64,000 nucleotides of DNA from Desulfuromonadaceae bacterium (GCA_028683855.1 JAQUHA010000003.1:62001-126000); one strand, 5' to 3'. Counted from the stretch's first letter, positions 51,795 to 62,953 are shown. A program made the numbers and translations. The notes: generated by a model not told the origin, from the sequence alone.

Positions 51795-52595
51795 CTAACT
51801 CATCAATTCATCTTTAATTTCATTTATTATGGTTGAATCAATCAGTGCCGCGTCACATCCAAACGCTACCAGAAGAGCGTTTGTTGCCATAGAGTTTATT
51901 TTACGTGGTACACCGCCGCTCAGCTCGTACAGTCGTTGTACTGCATCAGGTGTAAAAAGCCCCGCTGTTCCTCCGGCTGCCTCAAGCCTAAAATCCAGAT
52001 ATTCCATAATTTCATCAAGAGACAGAGGTTTCAGGTGATAATGGAGAGATATTCTCTGCCGTAGAGGTTCAAAGCGACTTGAAGCCATCATCGGACGGAG
52101 TTCCGGCTGTCCCATTATAACAACTCCCATCAGATTGCGGTCATCAAGTTGAAAATTAGTCAGAAGCCTGATTTCATCAAAAACCTCGGCATCACTAACC
52201 ATCTGTGCCTCATCAACTACCAACACCGGGCAGATATCACGCTGATTTAGATTGTAAACTGCTGTATGTATCTGATCAATCAGGTTGTCTTTAGCTTCTG
52301 CAGGCTGTTCAACGTCAAGAATACGAGCTATTGTCCGTAAAAATTCCGTTGCATTTAAACGTGGATTTATAATGTAACAGAAACGAAACCTCGAACCTAA
52401 ACGATCCATTAATGCGCGTGAAAGAGTTGTCTTTCCGCATCCTATTTCACCGGTAAGAACTGCAAGCTCACGCTCTTCTACAACAAATTCCAGGCGAGCC
52501 AACGCCTCTTCGTGACTGCGGCTGAGGAAGAGAAAGCGCGGGTCAGGGGTCTTACTGAACGGTTTTTCCTTAAAACCAAAGTAGTTTTTATACAT
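51795..52595 (-). CDS. ExeA-like AAA ATPase within the chemotaxis cluster
   Basis: The 266-aa protein has the ExeA N-terminus (MYKNYFGFKEKPFSKTPDPR). Walker A is GEIGCGKTT (49-57), Walker B is VLVVDEAQMV and the sensor region is GGVPRKINSMATNAL. Unlike GspA (12366-14063) it stops after the ATPase domain, with no membrane helix and no peptidoglycan-binding domain. It is therefore a soluble ATPase. The start at 52595 matches the family; longer readings run into cheA. Sitting between cheA and cheW, it may act in array positioning or assembly, loosely like ParC-type ATPases; that is inference. Confidence 0.87.
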   Translation of the reverse strand: MYKNYFGFKEKPFSKTPDPRFLFLSRSHEEALARLEFVVEERELAVLTGEIGCGKTTLSRALMDRLGSRFRFCYIINPRLNATEFLRTIARILDVEQPAEAKDNLIDQIHTAVYNLNQRDICPVLVVDEAQMVSDAEVFDEIRLLTNFQLDDRNLMGVVIMGQPELRPMMASSRFEPLRQRISLHYHLKPLSLDEIMEYLDFRLEAAGGTAGLFTPDAVQRLYELSGGVPRKINSMATNALLVAFGCDAALIDSTIINEIKDELMS

Positions 52596-52599
52596 TGAG

Positions 52600-54711
52600 T
52601 CAGTTTCCAGTACGCATTGTATCGTTAATGACTCCGCCAATGTCCAGAACCAGAATTGTTCGCTGATCACCTAGGTCGGCGGCACCGGAGATACCACGGA
52701 AACGCTTGAATGTATCACCAAGCGGTTTAATTACTATATCCTGCTGTCCAATCAGCTCATCAACTGCAATTCCAAGTCGCTTCTCCGCGACACCTACTAC
52801 AACGACATAATACTCTTCAGGAGGTTTACAGTTACGATTTATATCAAAATAATGTTCAAGCCGTAAAAGCGGCAAAGTCAATTCACGAAGCTGTATTACC
52901 TCTTTTCTTTCAACTGTTTTTATATCTTTGTCTGTCATCAGCAACGACTCGAGAACAGAGGTTATCGGTAACGCATATATTCTACCGCTACAGCGAATGA
53001 TTAAAGCCTTTATAATTGCCAGAGTGATTGGAAGGGTTATGACGAAACGACTCCCCTCCCCCTTCGTTGTTTCAATATCCACCATCCCGGAAATAGCAGA
53101 GATATTGTTTTTTACAACATCCATCCCAACTCCTCTGCCGGAAACTTCGCTTACTGTTTCATTAGTTGAAAAACCGGGGAGAAAAATAAAATCAATCGCT
53201 TCGCGGTCAGACACAGTGCTTATGTCGTTTACCAGCCCTTTCTGCAAAGCTTTGTTCTTAACCTTATTGACATCAATACCGGCACCATCATCTTCAATCT
53301 CAATTACTACATGATTACCTTTCTGGTATGACGATATCTTTATAGTGCCCTTTTCATTCTTCCCGTTTGCTACTCGGATATCACTCGACTCGATGCCATG
53401 GTCAATAGCGTTGCGTATGATATGCATCATAGGATCCGAGATATCCTCAACTATCAGTTTGTCCAGTTCGGTATCAGCGCCGAAAAATTTAAGTTCAACT
53501 CTTTTGCCCTGCTCTCTGGATATTTTACGAACTATACGGGACATTTTCTCATACAGCTGACCAATGGGAATCATGCGAATTTCCATAACTCCCTTCTGAA
53601 GATCAGAAAGTTTGCGTTCAAGTCCCTTTGCTGCCTTGCCCAACTCAATAGCCATGCGCGAAAAACCTTCATTACGCATTTTTGTAGTAACACCTGCAAT
53701 GGTCGAATTTGCAAGAACAAGCTCACCGACAATATTCATCAGTTCATCCAGTTTTCCAATATCAACGCGTACGGTTCGACTCATACTTTTTGCACTCAGG
53801 GCAGAATCGTCGCCGGATGGTATTGAATCAACAGTGGACTTCGGGGTGGATATTTTAGCAGGAAGCGTCTTTGAAGCTGTTTCAGTTTCAACAGGTTTTA
53901 TATAAGGTTGTGAAAGGGTCTCCTCGTTGTCCGTAGTTATAGTCGAAATCTTGGATCCAAGCTGAGTAACAGTAACACAACTGGTCTCTACCGCAGCCTT
54001 AAGCTCATCAAGAGTTTTCATTGAACCAAAAAGAATCTCAAAATCAATATTAGTTTCAATGTTGCCGCCGACACTCGGCAGTGTACTTATAACTTCTCCA
54101 ATCCCTTTTAATATGTCCGTGACTGCTGAAAGCTCGGTATCAAATGTATTGAGATCAAAAGATGTATGAACATTAAAAATGGTTCGTCCCTTTGAAAGAT
54201 TGTCTTTAAGACGATGCTCTTCATATTCAGTAAGAGCGCTCTGCACCTGCTGCGGCAGTGCCAGAGCCTCAAGCGGTGAAATCCCCGCTTTTTTTTCTGG
54301 GGGTGCAAGACAGGCATTTATCTTAATAACACACGCCTCAATTTCGCCGGTCATCATTGCATTTTCGCCTGATGCCAGATGGCGAATAAGTGTGCTTAAA
54401 AGTTCGTGGGAATCAAAGAGAACCGACATCAGATTCTGACTGATATTAAGCTTGCCAAGTCTCAGCCAGTCGAGCATATTTTCCATGTTATGGGCAAGTT
54501 CGGCTACGTCCGTAAAACCGAACATTCCAGCCAGCCCCTTGAGTGAATGAGCCCCTCTAAAGATGGAGTTCAGAACATCGGGATTTAGCTCGCCGATTTC
54601 AGCCATATCGGAAAGATCAGCCAGTTCGGTACCGAGTTGTTCAACAATCTCTTCTGCTTCGGCGAGAAAATCCTGAACAGCTTTTGTATGTTTTGTGTTC
54701 TGTTCACTCAT
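52600..54711 (-). CDS. cheA: Chemotaxis histidine kinase CheA
   Basis: The 703-aa protein has an HPt domain with H55 in FRGAHSLKGLAGMFG, a linker region, and a dimerisation domain beginning SRTVRVDIGKLDELMNIVGE. The HATPase region shows the N box HIIRNAIDHGIE, G1 DDGAGIDVNKV and G2 SGRGVGMDVVK. A C-terminal CheW-like regulatory domain ends in RTILVLDIGGVIND. All catalytic motifs look intact. It follows cheY by 34 bp. No chemoreceptor gene lies in the cluster, so its receptors must be encoded elsewhere. Confidence 0.95.
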   Translation of the reverse strand: MSEQNTKHTKAVQDFLAEAEEIVEQLGTELADLSDMAEIGELNPDVLNSIFRGAHSLKGLAGMFGFTDVAELAHNMENMLDWLRLGKLNISQNLMSVLFDSHELLSTLIRHLASGENAMMTGEIEACVIKINACLAPPEKKAGISPLEALALPQQVQSALTEYEEHRLKDNLSKGRTIFNVHTSFDLNTFDTELSAVTDILKGIGEVISTLPSVGGNIETNIDFEILFGSMKTLDELKAAVETSCVTVTQLGSKISTITTDNEETLSQPYIKPVETETASKTLPAKISTPKSTVDSIPSGDDSALSAKSMSRTVRVDIGKLDELMNIVGELVLANSTIAGVTTKMRNEGFSRMAIELGKAAKGLERKLSDLQKGVMEIRMIPIGQLYEKMSRIVRKISREQGKRVELKFFGADTELDKLIVEDISDPMMHIIRNAIDHGIESSDIRVANGKNEKGTIKISSYQKGNHVVIEIEDDGAGIDVNKVKNKALQKGLVNDISTVSDREAIDFIFLPGFSTNETVSEVSGRGVGMDVVKNNISAISGMVDIETTKGEGSRFVITLPITLAIIKALIIRCSGRIYALPITSVLESLLMTDKDIKTVERKEVIQLRELTLPLLRLEHYFDINRNCKPPEEYYVVVVGVAEKRLGIAVDELIGQQDIVIKPLGDTFKRFRGISGAADLGDQRTILVLDIGGVINDTMRTGN

Positions 54712-54745
54712 TATTCATTTACCTCAAAACCGGTTTTCGGACTGT

Positions 54746-55117
54746 TTAGCTCAAATACTGCCTGATCAGCTGTTGGAGCGCCGGCGGAGAAAACGGTTTG
54801 ATTACATACTCATTTGCCCCGAGCTGTTTCCCTTTCTCAATATCCCTTGCACTCCCTTCAGTGGAAATTATGAAAACCGGAATATTTTTGTAATTGGGAT
54901 TGTTGCGGAGATAGCTTATTAATTCGAGACCATTTATGTCAGGCATATTTATGTCAGTCAGTATTAGATCGACATTCTCCCTTGGGAGAAGTCTCAGCGC
55001 CTCAAATCCACTGGAAGCTTCGACAATCTGATAGTCACCCAGCTCTTCAACCACAGCTACGAGCATCGAACGCATGGTAGCCGAATCATCGGCAATTAAA
55101 ATTGTTCTGTTCCTCAT
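54746..55117 (-). CDS. cheY: Chemotaxis response regulator CheY
   Basis: The 123-aa protein is a single receiver domain with ILIADDSATMRSML, the phospho-acceptor Asp in LILTDINMPDINGLEL, Ser/Thr in FIISTEGSARD and the switch Lys in YVIKPFSPPAL. These are close to canonical CheY. It is located between cheA and the DUF4388 protein, overlapping the latter by 4 bp. It is the likelier main CheA partner of the two single-domain receivers here. Confidence 0.92.
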   Translation of the reverse strand: MRNRTILIADDSATMRSMLVAVVEELGDYQIVEASSGFEALRLLPRENVDLILTDINMPDINGLELISYLRNNPNYKNIPVFIISTEGSARDIEKGKQLGANEYVIKPFSPPALQQLIRQYLS

Positions 55118-56784
55118 GGAGCAAACCTCTCTTGCAACTGACGTTCTAATAAAGATTTTTCCATTGATATTCCAGCCTGCGCCAGAAATATTGAAAGTGA
55201 TTCAACATCACCTATCGGCTTTTTTTCCGGAAGATTGTCACCATAAAGAAAGCCGATTATTTTTGATTGGCTGATAATTGGTCCGATAAATATCTCCACC
55301 GGAATACCTCCACCCAACTGATCAAAAATATGATTGTCAATTGGTGTAAGCTTTGGTTTTGATATATGAGGCTGTCCGGTTCTTATAGGTTCATCAAATA
55401 TTGAGCTGGATTCCTGAGGAAAATGAATAGATCGCACACGATCGTCACCACTTGTCACCCCTCCTGTTATCCCAAACTGACCGAAGCCGGAAATTATCTG
55501 ATTATTAAGCGTGAATATTATTGCCCTGTTCATAAACTCGGAGGCAAAGCGAAGCACCAGAAGTAGAACACCACCCTGCAATTCCGGATTGTTCAACTCC
55601 TCCAGCATACCCCTCAGTAACGAAAATCCTCCACTCTGCTGAACCGGCTCATCCCCTTTGGGGGCATCCTCGTCCTCACCGAACTCAATTCTCATTTCAT
55701 CACCAAGATTAAAACGATTCTGCCACTCTTCGGAGATAGTTGTGTCAGTTGAGTTCCGTATATCGTTAGTTAAACGTGCAAGAAAACCATCTCTGATTTC
55801 AGTACTGTTAATTTCTGCGCGACGGGGTTTGATTATAAAGGAACAGCCAAGGTCATGTATCTTTTTCTCGGCATCAGCATGATGATAATCAGTCATCAAT
55901 ATGAGTTGTAAGTCCTTGAAATTAATATGAAGCAGTTCAAGCAGCTCAATCCCCCCCAAAACCCCTGATCCATCCATTTTAGGCATAATCAGATCAATAA
56001 GTACTACAGGGTATTCGCCCCCTCTGTATAGAGTGTCAACCTTTATTAGGGTATCTTCGCTCCTGGTCATCGGATAGACCGTGTACCCTCTCTCTTCAAG
56101 AGCAGCAGCTATGAACTGCAGCGTAGGACCATCATCATCAACCAGCACCACCGGTCGTTTTACAATCTCTCTTGCCTTAGCCTGGGAGTCAAAACTTTCA
56201 ACAAGATCAAAATCAAAATCTGAGGTATCTTCCGAATCCTGATCGCCCGCAAACCCGACCTCAGCCGCATGGCGTTTCTCATCCAGAATTCTTGTCCCCT
56301 CCATTGCCAGAAACTGAGGATTCAAGCCCTGGTCAAGCATAAACTGCAGCGGATCCATCTTGGTGCCATCAATAGTTTCAATAGAGTTGTGAACCTGAAA
56401 GTTGAATGTCCCTTCAACCCAGGCAAAGAGTGAAAATACTACATTTTCAATCTGTTCGCGCACAACCTCCTCAATAATCTCCTGAGATACTCCGAAGTTT
56501 TTAACAAGAATGACGCCCAGACGTTCGGAAAATCCATTCTCCTGCTGGAAAGCTAGGGACTTGCGAAGTACAGCCAGGTCAATGACACCTTTTTGGATCA
56601 GTACTTCTCCGAGGCTTTGCTGATAGGTGCTTGAGGCTGCTCTGACTACCTGCCCCTGACGAAAAAAAACCGAGCCATCCCTCCCTCTGCTGGCAAGAGA
56701 AAGGACTCCGGTTTTTCTGCTAAGACTGACAATTTGCAATATTTCGCCAAGTCCAAGCTCTTCAAGATTACCTACCAGGCTCAT
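55114..56784 (-). CDS. DUF4388-receiver-GAF-like signalling protein
   Basis: The 556-aa protein starts with a DUF4388/PatA-like domain (MSLVGNLEELGLGEILQIVS; TGVLSL; FFRQGQVVRA; about 1-150). Residues ~210-330 form a receiver domain with VVLVDDDGPTLQFI, Asp in VVLIDLIMPKMDGSG and Lys in FIIKPRR. The C-terminal part (about 380-550) resembles a GAF sensor with IGPIISQSKIIGFLYGDN. No DNA-binding or enzymatic output is evident. It is first in the che gene string, so it may integrate a second input. A 120-bp gap separates it from der upstream. Confidence 0.8.
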   Translation of the reverse strand: MSLVGNLEELGLGEILQIVSLSRKTGVLSLASRGRDGSVFFRQGQVVRAASSTYQQSLGEVLIQKGVIDLAVLRKSLAFQQENGFSERLGVILVKNFGVSQEIIEEVVREQIENVVFSLFAWVEGTFNFQVHNSIETIDGTKMDPLQFMLDQGLNPQFLAMEGTRILDEKRHAAEVGFAGDQDSEDTSDFDFDLVESFDSQAKAREIVKRPVVLVDDDGPTLQFIAAALEERGYTVYPMTRSEDTLIKVDTLYRGGEYPVVLIDLIMPKMDGSGVLGGIELLELLHINFKDLQLILMTDYHHADAEKKIHDLGCSFIIKPRRAEINSTEIRDGFLARLTNDIRNSTDTTISEEWQNRFNLGDEMRIEFGEDEDAPKGDEPVQQSGGFSLLRGMLEELNNPELQGGVLLLVLRFASEFMNRAIIFTLNNQIISGFGQFGITGGVTSGDDRVRSIHFPQESSSIFDEPIRTGQPHISKPKLTPIDNHIFDQLGGGIPVEIFIGPIISQSKIIGFLYGDNLPEKKPIGDVESLSIFLAQAGISMEKSLLERQLQERFAP

Positions 56785-56904
56785 CAGTTAAAGTCCGTAT
56801 AAATAGAGTAAAAAACTTGTGAAATATAACTTAACAGTCTACTCAAGTAAAGCCTTTAAAGGCGTTTTATAGATATTAAACAGCAGCCATTATTGGAAAT
56901 AATC

Positions 56905-58224
56905 CTATTTCACTTTATCCCTGCCACGGAAGATAAGGCGTAGTGGTACACCGTTAAAACCGAATGCCTCCCTGAATTTATTTATAAGGTAACGCTCATA
57001 AGAGTAGTGAATATTATCAGGCTGGTTGGTGAATATTACGAAGGTTGGCGGTCTGGTAGCTACCTGCGTAGCAAAATAAAATTTGACCCTGCGACCATGA
57101 GAGAGAGGGGCGTGATGTGATTCAATCGCATCGGTAAAAACATGGACCAGCTCTGAAGTCTGAACTCGACGGCAGTATTGTGCCATTACCTCATCCACCG
57201 TGGATATGATCTTTCCTGTGCGCTGACCGGTTTTGGCGGAAACAAAAACAATCGGAGCGTATGCCAGATATTTGAATCCATCTCTGATTTTTTCTGTATA
57301 ACTGTTGAAGGTGGCATTGTCCTTGTCAAGCAGATCCCACTTATTGACAACGAATACACACCCTTTGCCTGCTTCATGGATGTAACCCGAAATACGTTCA
57401 TCCTGCTCCGTAACACCCTCATCGGCGTCAATTACCATAAGCACGACATCTGCGCGCTCGATGCTTCGCAGAGCATCACATACGCTGTATTTTTCGAGCT
57501 TTTCAGTAGTTTTGCCCTTACGCCTGATACCTGCAGTATCTATTAGTACATACGGTTTTTTGTTGCAGGTGAAAGGAGTATCTACTGAGTCACGCGTAGT
57601 ACCTGCGATTGGGTTGGCAACGACCCGTTCAAAACCGAGCAGGCGATTTACGAGTGATGACTTTCCGACATTTGGTCGCCCCACCACAGCAATGCGTGTG
57701 ACATTTTCTTCCTGCTCATCTTTATCGGCTTTAGGAAACGTAGCGATAATATTTTCAACCAGATCAATAACTCCCCGGTTATGTTCAGCCGATATTGTAA
57801 AAAGCTCTCCGATTCCAAGCGAATAAAACTCTGCAGACTCATTCTCCAGTTTTTCACCGTCCACTTTATTAACTACATAAAAAACCGGCTTTTTTACGCG
57901 CCTCAGCATTTCAGCGACCTCAGTATCAGCAGGAGTCAAGCCGTTTCTGGCATCCATCATAAAAATTATGATATCAGCTTCATCAATTGCCAGTTTTGAC
58001 TGTTCGCGCATCTGCTGCAGCAGTCTGTTCTCGGTTACAGGTTCAAATCCTCCGGTATCGACAAGAATAAAAGGTTTCTCAAAGCGGGTGATATCTGCAT
58101 AATTACGGTCGCGTGTGACCCCTGGCGTATCATCAACAATTGCGCGTCTATGACCTAGAAGACGATTGAAAAGAGTTGACTTACCAACATTCGGGCGCCC
58201 TACGATAGCTACTAACGGTTTCAT
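56905..58224 (-). CDS. der: Ribosome assembly GTPase Der (EngA)
   Basis: Der has two tandem G domains and a KH-like domain and acts in 50S assembly. The 439-aa protein shows G1 [11 protein letters not shown] near 8-18, DTPG and NKVD in the first domain; [15 protein letters not shown] and NKWD in the second. A C-terminal KH-like region includes [20 protein letters not shown]. It overlaps era by 4 bp, an order common in this lineage. Confidence 0.97.
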   Translation of the reverse strand: MKPLVAIVGRPNVGKSTLFNRLLGHRRAIVDDTPGVTRDRNYADITRFEKPFILVDTGGFEPVTENRLLQQMREQSKLAIDEADIIIFMMDARNGLTPADTEVAEMLRRVKKPVFYVVNKVDGEKLENESAEFYSLGIGELFTISAEHNRGVIDLVENIIATFPKADKDEQEENVTRIAVVGRPNVGKSSLVNRLLGFERVVANPIAGTTRDSVDTPFTCNKKPYVLIDTAGIRRKGKTTEKLEKYSVCDALRSIERADVVLMVIDADEGVTEQDERISGYIHEAGKGCVFVVNKWDLLDKDNATFNSYTEKIRDGFKYLAYAPIVFVSAKTGQRTGKIISTVDEVMAQYCRRVQTSELVHVFTDAIESHHAPLSHGRRVKFYFATQVATRPPTFVIFTNQPDNIHYSYERYLINKFREAFGFNGVPLRLIFRGRDKVK

Positions 58225-59126
58225 TGATACCCCAATTCAATCAGTTTTGATGGACGTTCACTCCAGTTATCGACCACCTTGACGAACAGTTCGAGAAATA
58301 CACGGGTATCAAGAAGTCGCTCAATATCAGAACGGGCCTGACTGCCGATTTTTTTAAGCATCTCCCCTTTTCTGCCGATAACAATGCCTTTCTGGGTATC
58401 TCTTTCAAGCATTATAGCCGCTGAGATAGCAATGACACCGTTTTCGCGCTCAACAAAACTTTCAACCACAACAGCTGTTGAGTAAGGTATCTCATCTCTC
58501 GTTAAACGAAAGACCTTTTCGCGAATCATTTCAGCAACTATAAATTTCTCCGGCATATCGGTAAGTATATCATCAGGAAACATTGCATCCCCATCCGGGA
58601 GATATCTGTTTATAACTGTCACCAGATAATCGACTCCATCATTACGACCTGCCGATATTGGAACTATTTCCCTGAAATTGTAAAGTTCAGCCCAATCTGC
58701 AATATTTTTCAGAACCTGGCTCTTGTCAGAGAGCAGATCAACTTTATTGAGCACAAGTATTACAGGCAGAGTGACTTTTTGAAGAATATCAGCGATCAAT
58801 TCAGAATCGGCAGGGGTTGTCGCCTCAACTACCAGCAGCAGCAGGTCAACACCGCTTATTGCAGAACGTGCAGCATCTACCATGCTCTGGTTAAGCCGCG
58901 AACGACCTGTGTGAATACCGGGTGTGTCAATAAAAACAATCTGCCCGTCCGGAATGTTATGAATCCCCTGAATCCGGTTGCGGGTCGTCTGAGGTTTATC
59001 AGAAGTTATAACAATCTTCTCCCCTATAATGCTGTTTAGAAGAGTTGATTTGCCAACATTCGGACGCCCGATAATTGATACAAAACCGGATGTAAATCTT
59101 TTGTTTTTCATATAATTAAACACCAT
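58221..59126 (-). CDS. era: 16S rRNA-binding GTPase Era
   Basis: Era binds 16S rRNA near its 3' end and helps 30S maturation. The ~301-aa protein has [24 protein letters not shown], and a C-terminal KH domain with [19 protein letters not shown]. The start is ambiguous: ATG 59126, GTG 59123 and ATG 59111 are all in frame, with AAGGA just before 59126. The 59126 reading overlaps nothing and leaves 11 bp to glnS. Confidence 0.95.
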   Translation of the reverse strand: MVFNYMKNKRFTSGFVSIIGRPNVGKSTLLNSIIGEKIVITSDKPQTTRNRIQGIHNIPDGQIVFIDTPGIHTGRSRLNQSMVDAARSAISGVDLLLLVVEATTPADSELIADILQKVTLPVILVLNKVDLLSDKSQVLKNIADWAELYNFREIVPISAGRNDGVDYLVTVINRYLPDGDAMFPDDILTDMPEKFIVAEMIREKVFRLTRDEIPYSTAVVVESFVERENGVIAISAAIMLERDTQKGIVIGRKGEMLKKIGSQARSDIERLLDTRVFLELFVKVVDNWSERPSKLIELGYQ

Positions 59127-59137
59127 TCCTTCATTTA

Positions 59138-60817
59138 TTACTTCTTTGCCCACACATCGCGTAGTGTGGCAATACGGTTAAAAACAAGTCCTGCAGTTCG
59201 AGAATCTTTCGGATCCTGTCTGAAATACCCCGTACGTTCAAACTGATAGCGTGTTTCAAGATCCGCATCAGCCAAACTCCATTCAACCTTGCAATCTCTC
59301 AGAATTTCAACAGAATCAGGATTAAGGAACTGCTTATAATCAATTCCGCCACGATCAGGGTTTGGATCGCTGAAAAGTCTGTCAAAAAGTCTGACTTCGG
59401 CAGTTACAGCATGAGAAGCTGAAACCCAGTGTATTACCCCCTTAACTTTACGCCCGTCTGCTGTGTGAATTCCCTCACGGGATGCCGGATCATATTCACA
59501 ATGAAGCTCGGAAACAGTCCCATCATCATTTTTTACAACCCCGGTACAGGTAATAATATAGCCAAAGCGAAGTTTAACCTCACCACCGACAGTAAGGCGG
59601 TGAAACCCTTTGCTTGGAATCTCCATAAAATCATCGCGATCAATCCATATCTCACGGCTGAAATGCACCGTTCGAATACCCATTTCCGGCTTTTGAGGAT
59701 GATTGGCAATCTCAAAGTCCTCTACAAGATCGTCAGGATAATTTTTAATAGTCACTTTAATCGGCTTCAATACTGCCATTACGCGGGGAGCCGATTCGTT
59801 CAGATCTGATCGGACAGACTCTTCTAGAATTGATACATCTATCCATGAGTCGCTTCGACCAACACCTATCTGATCGCAAAAGTCACGAATTGAAGCAGGT
59901 GTGTAACCGCGACGTCTCAACCCTTCAAGCGTCGGGAGACGAGGGTCGTCCCAGCCGTTAACCAGTTTAAGCTGAACCAGTTCCTGTAGCTTACGCTTGC
60001 TCATAACTGTATATGTAAGATTGAGACGTGCAAACTCATATTGCCGTGGACGGTAAGGAATCGGAAGATTGTCAAGGAACCACTCATAAAGCGGTTTATG
60101 CGATTCAAACTCAAGAGTGCAGATTGAGTGAGTAATACCTTCAATAGCATCAGTCTGCCCATGAGCAAAGTCATACATCGGATATATTTTCCACTTATCT
60201 CCGACATGTGGGTGAGGTGCATGGATAATACGATAGAGAACGGGGTCACGCATATTCATATTTGGTGAAGCCATATCAATTTTTGCTCTAAGAACACGGG
60301 AACCGTCAGGAAATTCACCGGATTTCATTCTTCTGAACAGTTCGATATTCTCGGCAACAGTGCGGTTGCGGAATGGACTCTCTGTCCCTGCTTCAGTCAA
60401 AGTTCCGCGATTGGCTCTGATCTGCTCCGCATTAAGGTCTTCAACATAAGCTTTACCCTGTTCTATAAGATATTCAGCCCAAAGGTAAAGCTGCTCAAAA
60501 TTGTCAGAAGCGTAATAGAGATGTGTTCCCCAGTCAAACCCAAGCCAGGATACACTCCCCTTTATCGAATCAATATACTCCTGCTCTTCTTTTGCAGGGT
60601 TTGTGTCATCAAATCTAAGATGGCAGCGACCTCCAAAGTAATTTGCCAGTCCAAAATTGATACATATAGACTTGGCGTGCCCTATATGCAGATAGCCGTT
60701 AGGTTCAGGTGGAAATCTGGTGACCACCCCACTATGTTTACCGCTTTTGAGATCTTCATCGATAATGGTTCTTAAGAAATTATTGGTAGTTGAGACTGAC
60801 TGTTCGTTAGTAGTCAT
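59138..60817 (-). CDS. glnS: Glutaminyl-tRNA synthetase
   Basis: GlnRS charges tRNA-Gln directly. The 559-aa protein has the HIGH motif in [20 protein letters not shown], the class I KMSKS-like [11 protein letters not shown] and the C-terminal anticodon-binding barrels with [15 protein letters not shown]. It is distinguishable from GluRS by these signatures. The start at 60817 is set by AGAGG five bases upstream. Having GlnRS is common in gamma- and some deltaproteobacteria. It follows miaB by 10 bp. Confidence 0.96.
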   Translation of the reverse strand: MTTNEQSVSTTNNFLRTIIDEDLKSGKHSGVVTRFPPEPNGYLHIGHAKSICINFGLANYFGGRCHLRFDDTNPAKEEQEYIDSIKGSVSWLGFDWGTHLYYASDNFEQLYLWAEYLIEQGKAYVEDLNAEQIRANRGTLTEAGTESPFRNRTVAENIELFRRMKSGEFPDGSRVLRAKIDMASPNMNMRDPVLYRIIHAPHPHVGDKWKIYPMYDFAHGQTDAIEGITHSICTLEFESHKPLYEWFLDNLPIPYRPRQYEFARLNLTYTVMSKRKLQELVQLKLVNGWDDPRLPTLEGLRRRGYTPASIRDFCDQIGVGRSDSWIDVSILEESVRSDLNESAPRVMAVLKPIKVTIKNYPDDLVEDFEIANHPQKPEMGIRTVHFSREIWIDRDDFMEIPSKGFHRLTVGGEVKLRFGYIITCTGVVKNDDGTVSELHCEYDPASREGIHTADGRKVKGVIHWVSASHAVTAEVRLFDRLFSDPNPDRGGIDYKQFLNPDSVEILRDCKVEWSLADADLETRYQFERTGYFRQDPKDSRTAGLVFNRIATLRDVWAKK

Positions 60818-60827
60818 AATAACCTCT

Positions 60828-62141
60828 TTATAATTCACCCAGAAATGAATTCGGGTATGCTTTAATTATCCGGACATCCACAAAACTGCCAATCAGTGAG
60901 CGGTCGCCAGCAAAATTGACTATACGCCCGATATCACCTTTTCCTGAAACCTGACCAGGGAGCTTCCCCTCCCCCTCAACCAGAACAGTCATATTGGTAT
61001 TTAGATATCTGCTGCAAATTTCACTGGTATGACGACGCTGAAGCTGCATGAGCCTATCAAGCCGCGCCATTTTTTCGGCTTTAGGGAGATCATCGGGAAG
61101 TTCGGCGGCTTTTGTTCCAGGGCGCGGAGAATATACAAATGAAAACAGGTCAATATATCTTACCGACTCCATAAGCGAAATAGTCTGTTCAAAATCGTAT
61201 TCGGTTTCACCTGGGAAACCTACAATAATATCACCTGTAAACACCAGATCCGGTCGAACTCCTCTCAACCTGGCAACTTTGTCAAGATAAGAGTCACGCG
61301 TATAACCACGCCCCATTGATTTTAAGACTTTGTCGCTTCCTGACTGTGCCGGCAGATGTATCTGACCACTTAGTTGCGGTATATCCGCGAAGCAGGCAAT
61401 AAGCTCATCAGAGATATCCTTTGGGTGAGATGTAGTAAACCGGATACGATTTATCCCTTCAATCTCCGCGACCCTGCGTATGAGAGTTGCAAATGATGGT
61501 TCGCTATCTGACTTTAAACCGTAAGAATTTACATTCTGCCCAAGCAGAATAACTTCTCTGACACCATCTTCAGCCAACTGTCTGACTTCAGCCAGAATAT
61601 CACCGGATCGACGGCTTATCTCACGACCACGGACAAAAGGTACAATGCAGTACGAGCAGAAGTTGTCGCACCCCTGCATAACCGTAACAAAACGGGAAAG
61701 ACGGGACTCTCCATTTATTGTTGGAAACAGATCGAGTCGCTCTTCATTATCTATGAAAGTTGTTTCAGAGCGACGCTCTCCACGCTCGGCTCCCCTAACC
61801 ATATCAGGTAGGAGGTGAAGATTATGAGTTCCGATCACCAGATCAAGATAAGGGAGTTTTTCCAGAAGGCGATCGCCCTCTTGCTGGGCTACACAGCCAC
61901 CTACGGCTATTATCTGTTTTTTACCGTCACGTTTATAAATACGGAGATTCGCAAGCCGTCTATAGACCTTCTCCTCGGCGCCGCCTCTAACACTGCAGGT
62001 ATTTAGGAGAATCATATCGGCAGCAGCCGGACTGTTTGTCGGAACATAGCCAAGCTCAGCCAGCATCGAGACGATACGTTCAGAGTCATTGACATTCATC
62101 TGGCAACCGAAGGTTTCTATGTAAAGGAGTTTATCGAGCAT
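60828..62141 (-). CDS. miaB: tRNA-2-methylthio-N6-dimethylallyladenosine synthase MiaB
   Basis: MiaB is a methylthiotransferase that adds 2-methylthio to i6A37 of tRNAs. The 437-aa protein has the N-terminal auxiliary cluster Cys residues C13, C49 and C83. The radical SAM motif CxxxCxxC is in [18 protein letters not shown], and a C-terminal TRAM domain is present. The start at 62141 ([16 protein letters not shown]) is chosen by family N-terminus; no good ribosome-binding site is visible, and the open frame extends 14 codons further. It heads the miaB-glnS-era-der string. Confidence 0.95.
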   Translation of the reverse strand: MLDKLLYIETFGCQMNVNDSERIVSMLAELGYVPTNSPAAADMILLNTCSVRGGAEEKVYRRLANLRIYKRDGKKQIIAVGGCVAQQEGDRLLEKLPYLDLVIGTHNLHLLPDMVRGAERGERRSETTFIDNEERLDLFPTINGESRLSRFVTVMQGCDNFCSYCIVPFVRGREISRRSGDILAEVRQLAEDGVREVILLGQNVNSYGLKSDSEPSFATLIRRVAEIEGINRIRFTTSHPKDISDELIACFADIPQLSGQIHLPAQSGSDKVLKSMGRGYTRDSYLDKVARLRGVRPDLVFTGDIIVGFPGETEYDFEQTISLMESVRYIDLFSFVYSPRPGTKAAELPDDLPKAEKMARLDRLMQLQRRHTSEICSRYLNTNMTVLVEGEGKLPGQVSGKGDIGRIVNFAGDRSLIGSFVDVRIIKAYPNSFLGEL

Positions 62142-62269
62142 AGTGGGAGGAATTTTATACGCGACAACTGTTCTTAAAGTCAATTAAATTGGAGTAGTTG
62201 CGCTACTGTAACTTGACAAAAATGAAGATAGAAACGTATTCTCCATACAAAAATGCAGGAGCTGAACAG

Positions 62270-62953
62270 ATGATTATTGAATGGAACGATATAGATACTG
62301 TCCTGCTGGATATGGATGGAACCCTTCTTGACAGGCACTTCGACGATCATTTCTGGCTGGAGCACGTTCCAAAGCGCTGGTCTGAAAGGCATCATAAAAC
62401 CATTGAATATTCAAAAGAACATTTATACGCCCTTTTCAGAAGTCAGGAGAACACTCTTAACTGGACAGATCTTGATTACTGGTCGGATCGACTCAAACTT
62501 GATATTCCGGTTCTGAAACGCGAAATTGAACATCTTATTGCAGTACATCCTTATGTAATTGATTTTCTGCTCTTTTTGAATCAGCAGAGCAAATCTGTCT
62601 GGCTAGTTACCAACGCTCACTCTAAAACTCTTGATCTTAAGATGCGAACCACCCGTATCGGAGGATATTTCGAGGGTATCGTATCAGCACATCAGGTAGG
62701 GCTCCCGAAAGAAGATTTCAAATTCTGGAAAAAATTACAGGATTTCATAGTTTACGATCCTGCACGAACGCTCCTTGGTGAAGACAGCGAAGCGAACCTT
62801 AAAACAGCCAGACATTTCGATATAGCGTACCTGATTTATATAAGCCGTTACAGTTCCAGGATTAATCCAACCAATTCTGAAAACTTTACAACTATTGATT
62901 ATTTCAACAGACTGATCCCTGAAAAAGGGAACAGCTGCGTAACCATATTTTAG
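62270..62953 (+). CDS. HAD-family hydrolase, YrfG-like GMP/IMP nucleotidase
   Basis: The 227-aa protein is a HAD phosphatase: motif I D14-M-D16-GTLLD, motif II VTNAHS, and acidic motif IV LGEDSEANLKTAR. The distinctive HFDDHFWLEHVPKRWSER after motif I is close to YrfG (purine 5'-nucleotidase) of E. coli, which is 222 aa. The ATG at 62270 with AGGAG eight bases before it is preferred to upstream in-frame codons. It is divergent from miaB. Confidence 0.85.
   Translation: MIIEWNDIDTVLLDMDGTLLDRHFDDHFWLEHVPKRWSERHHKTIEYSKEHLYALFRSQENTLNWTDLDYWSDRLKLDIPVLKREIEHLIAVHPYVIDFLLFLNQQSKSVWLVTNAHSKTLDLKMRTTRIGGYFEGIVSAHQVGLPKEDFKFWKKLQDFIVYDPARTLLGEDSEANLKTARHFDIAYLIYISRYSSRINPTNSENFTTIDYFNRLIPEKGNSCVTIF

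Noticed and set aside
56850-56870. GCCTTTAAAGGC palindrome between the DUF4388 gene and der
   Set aside because: Usable arms are only three base pairs once a loop is allowed; too weak for a terminator and not distinctive as an operator.
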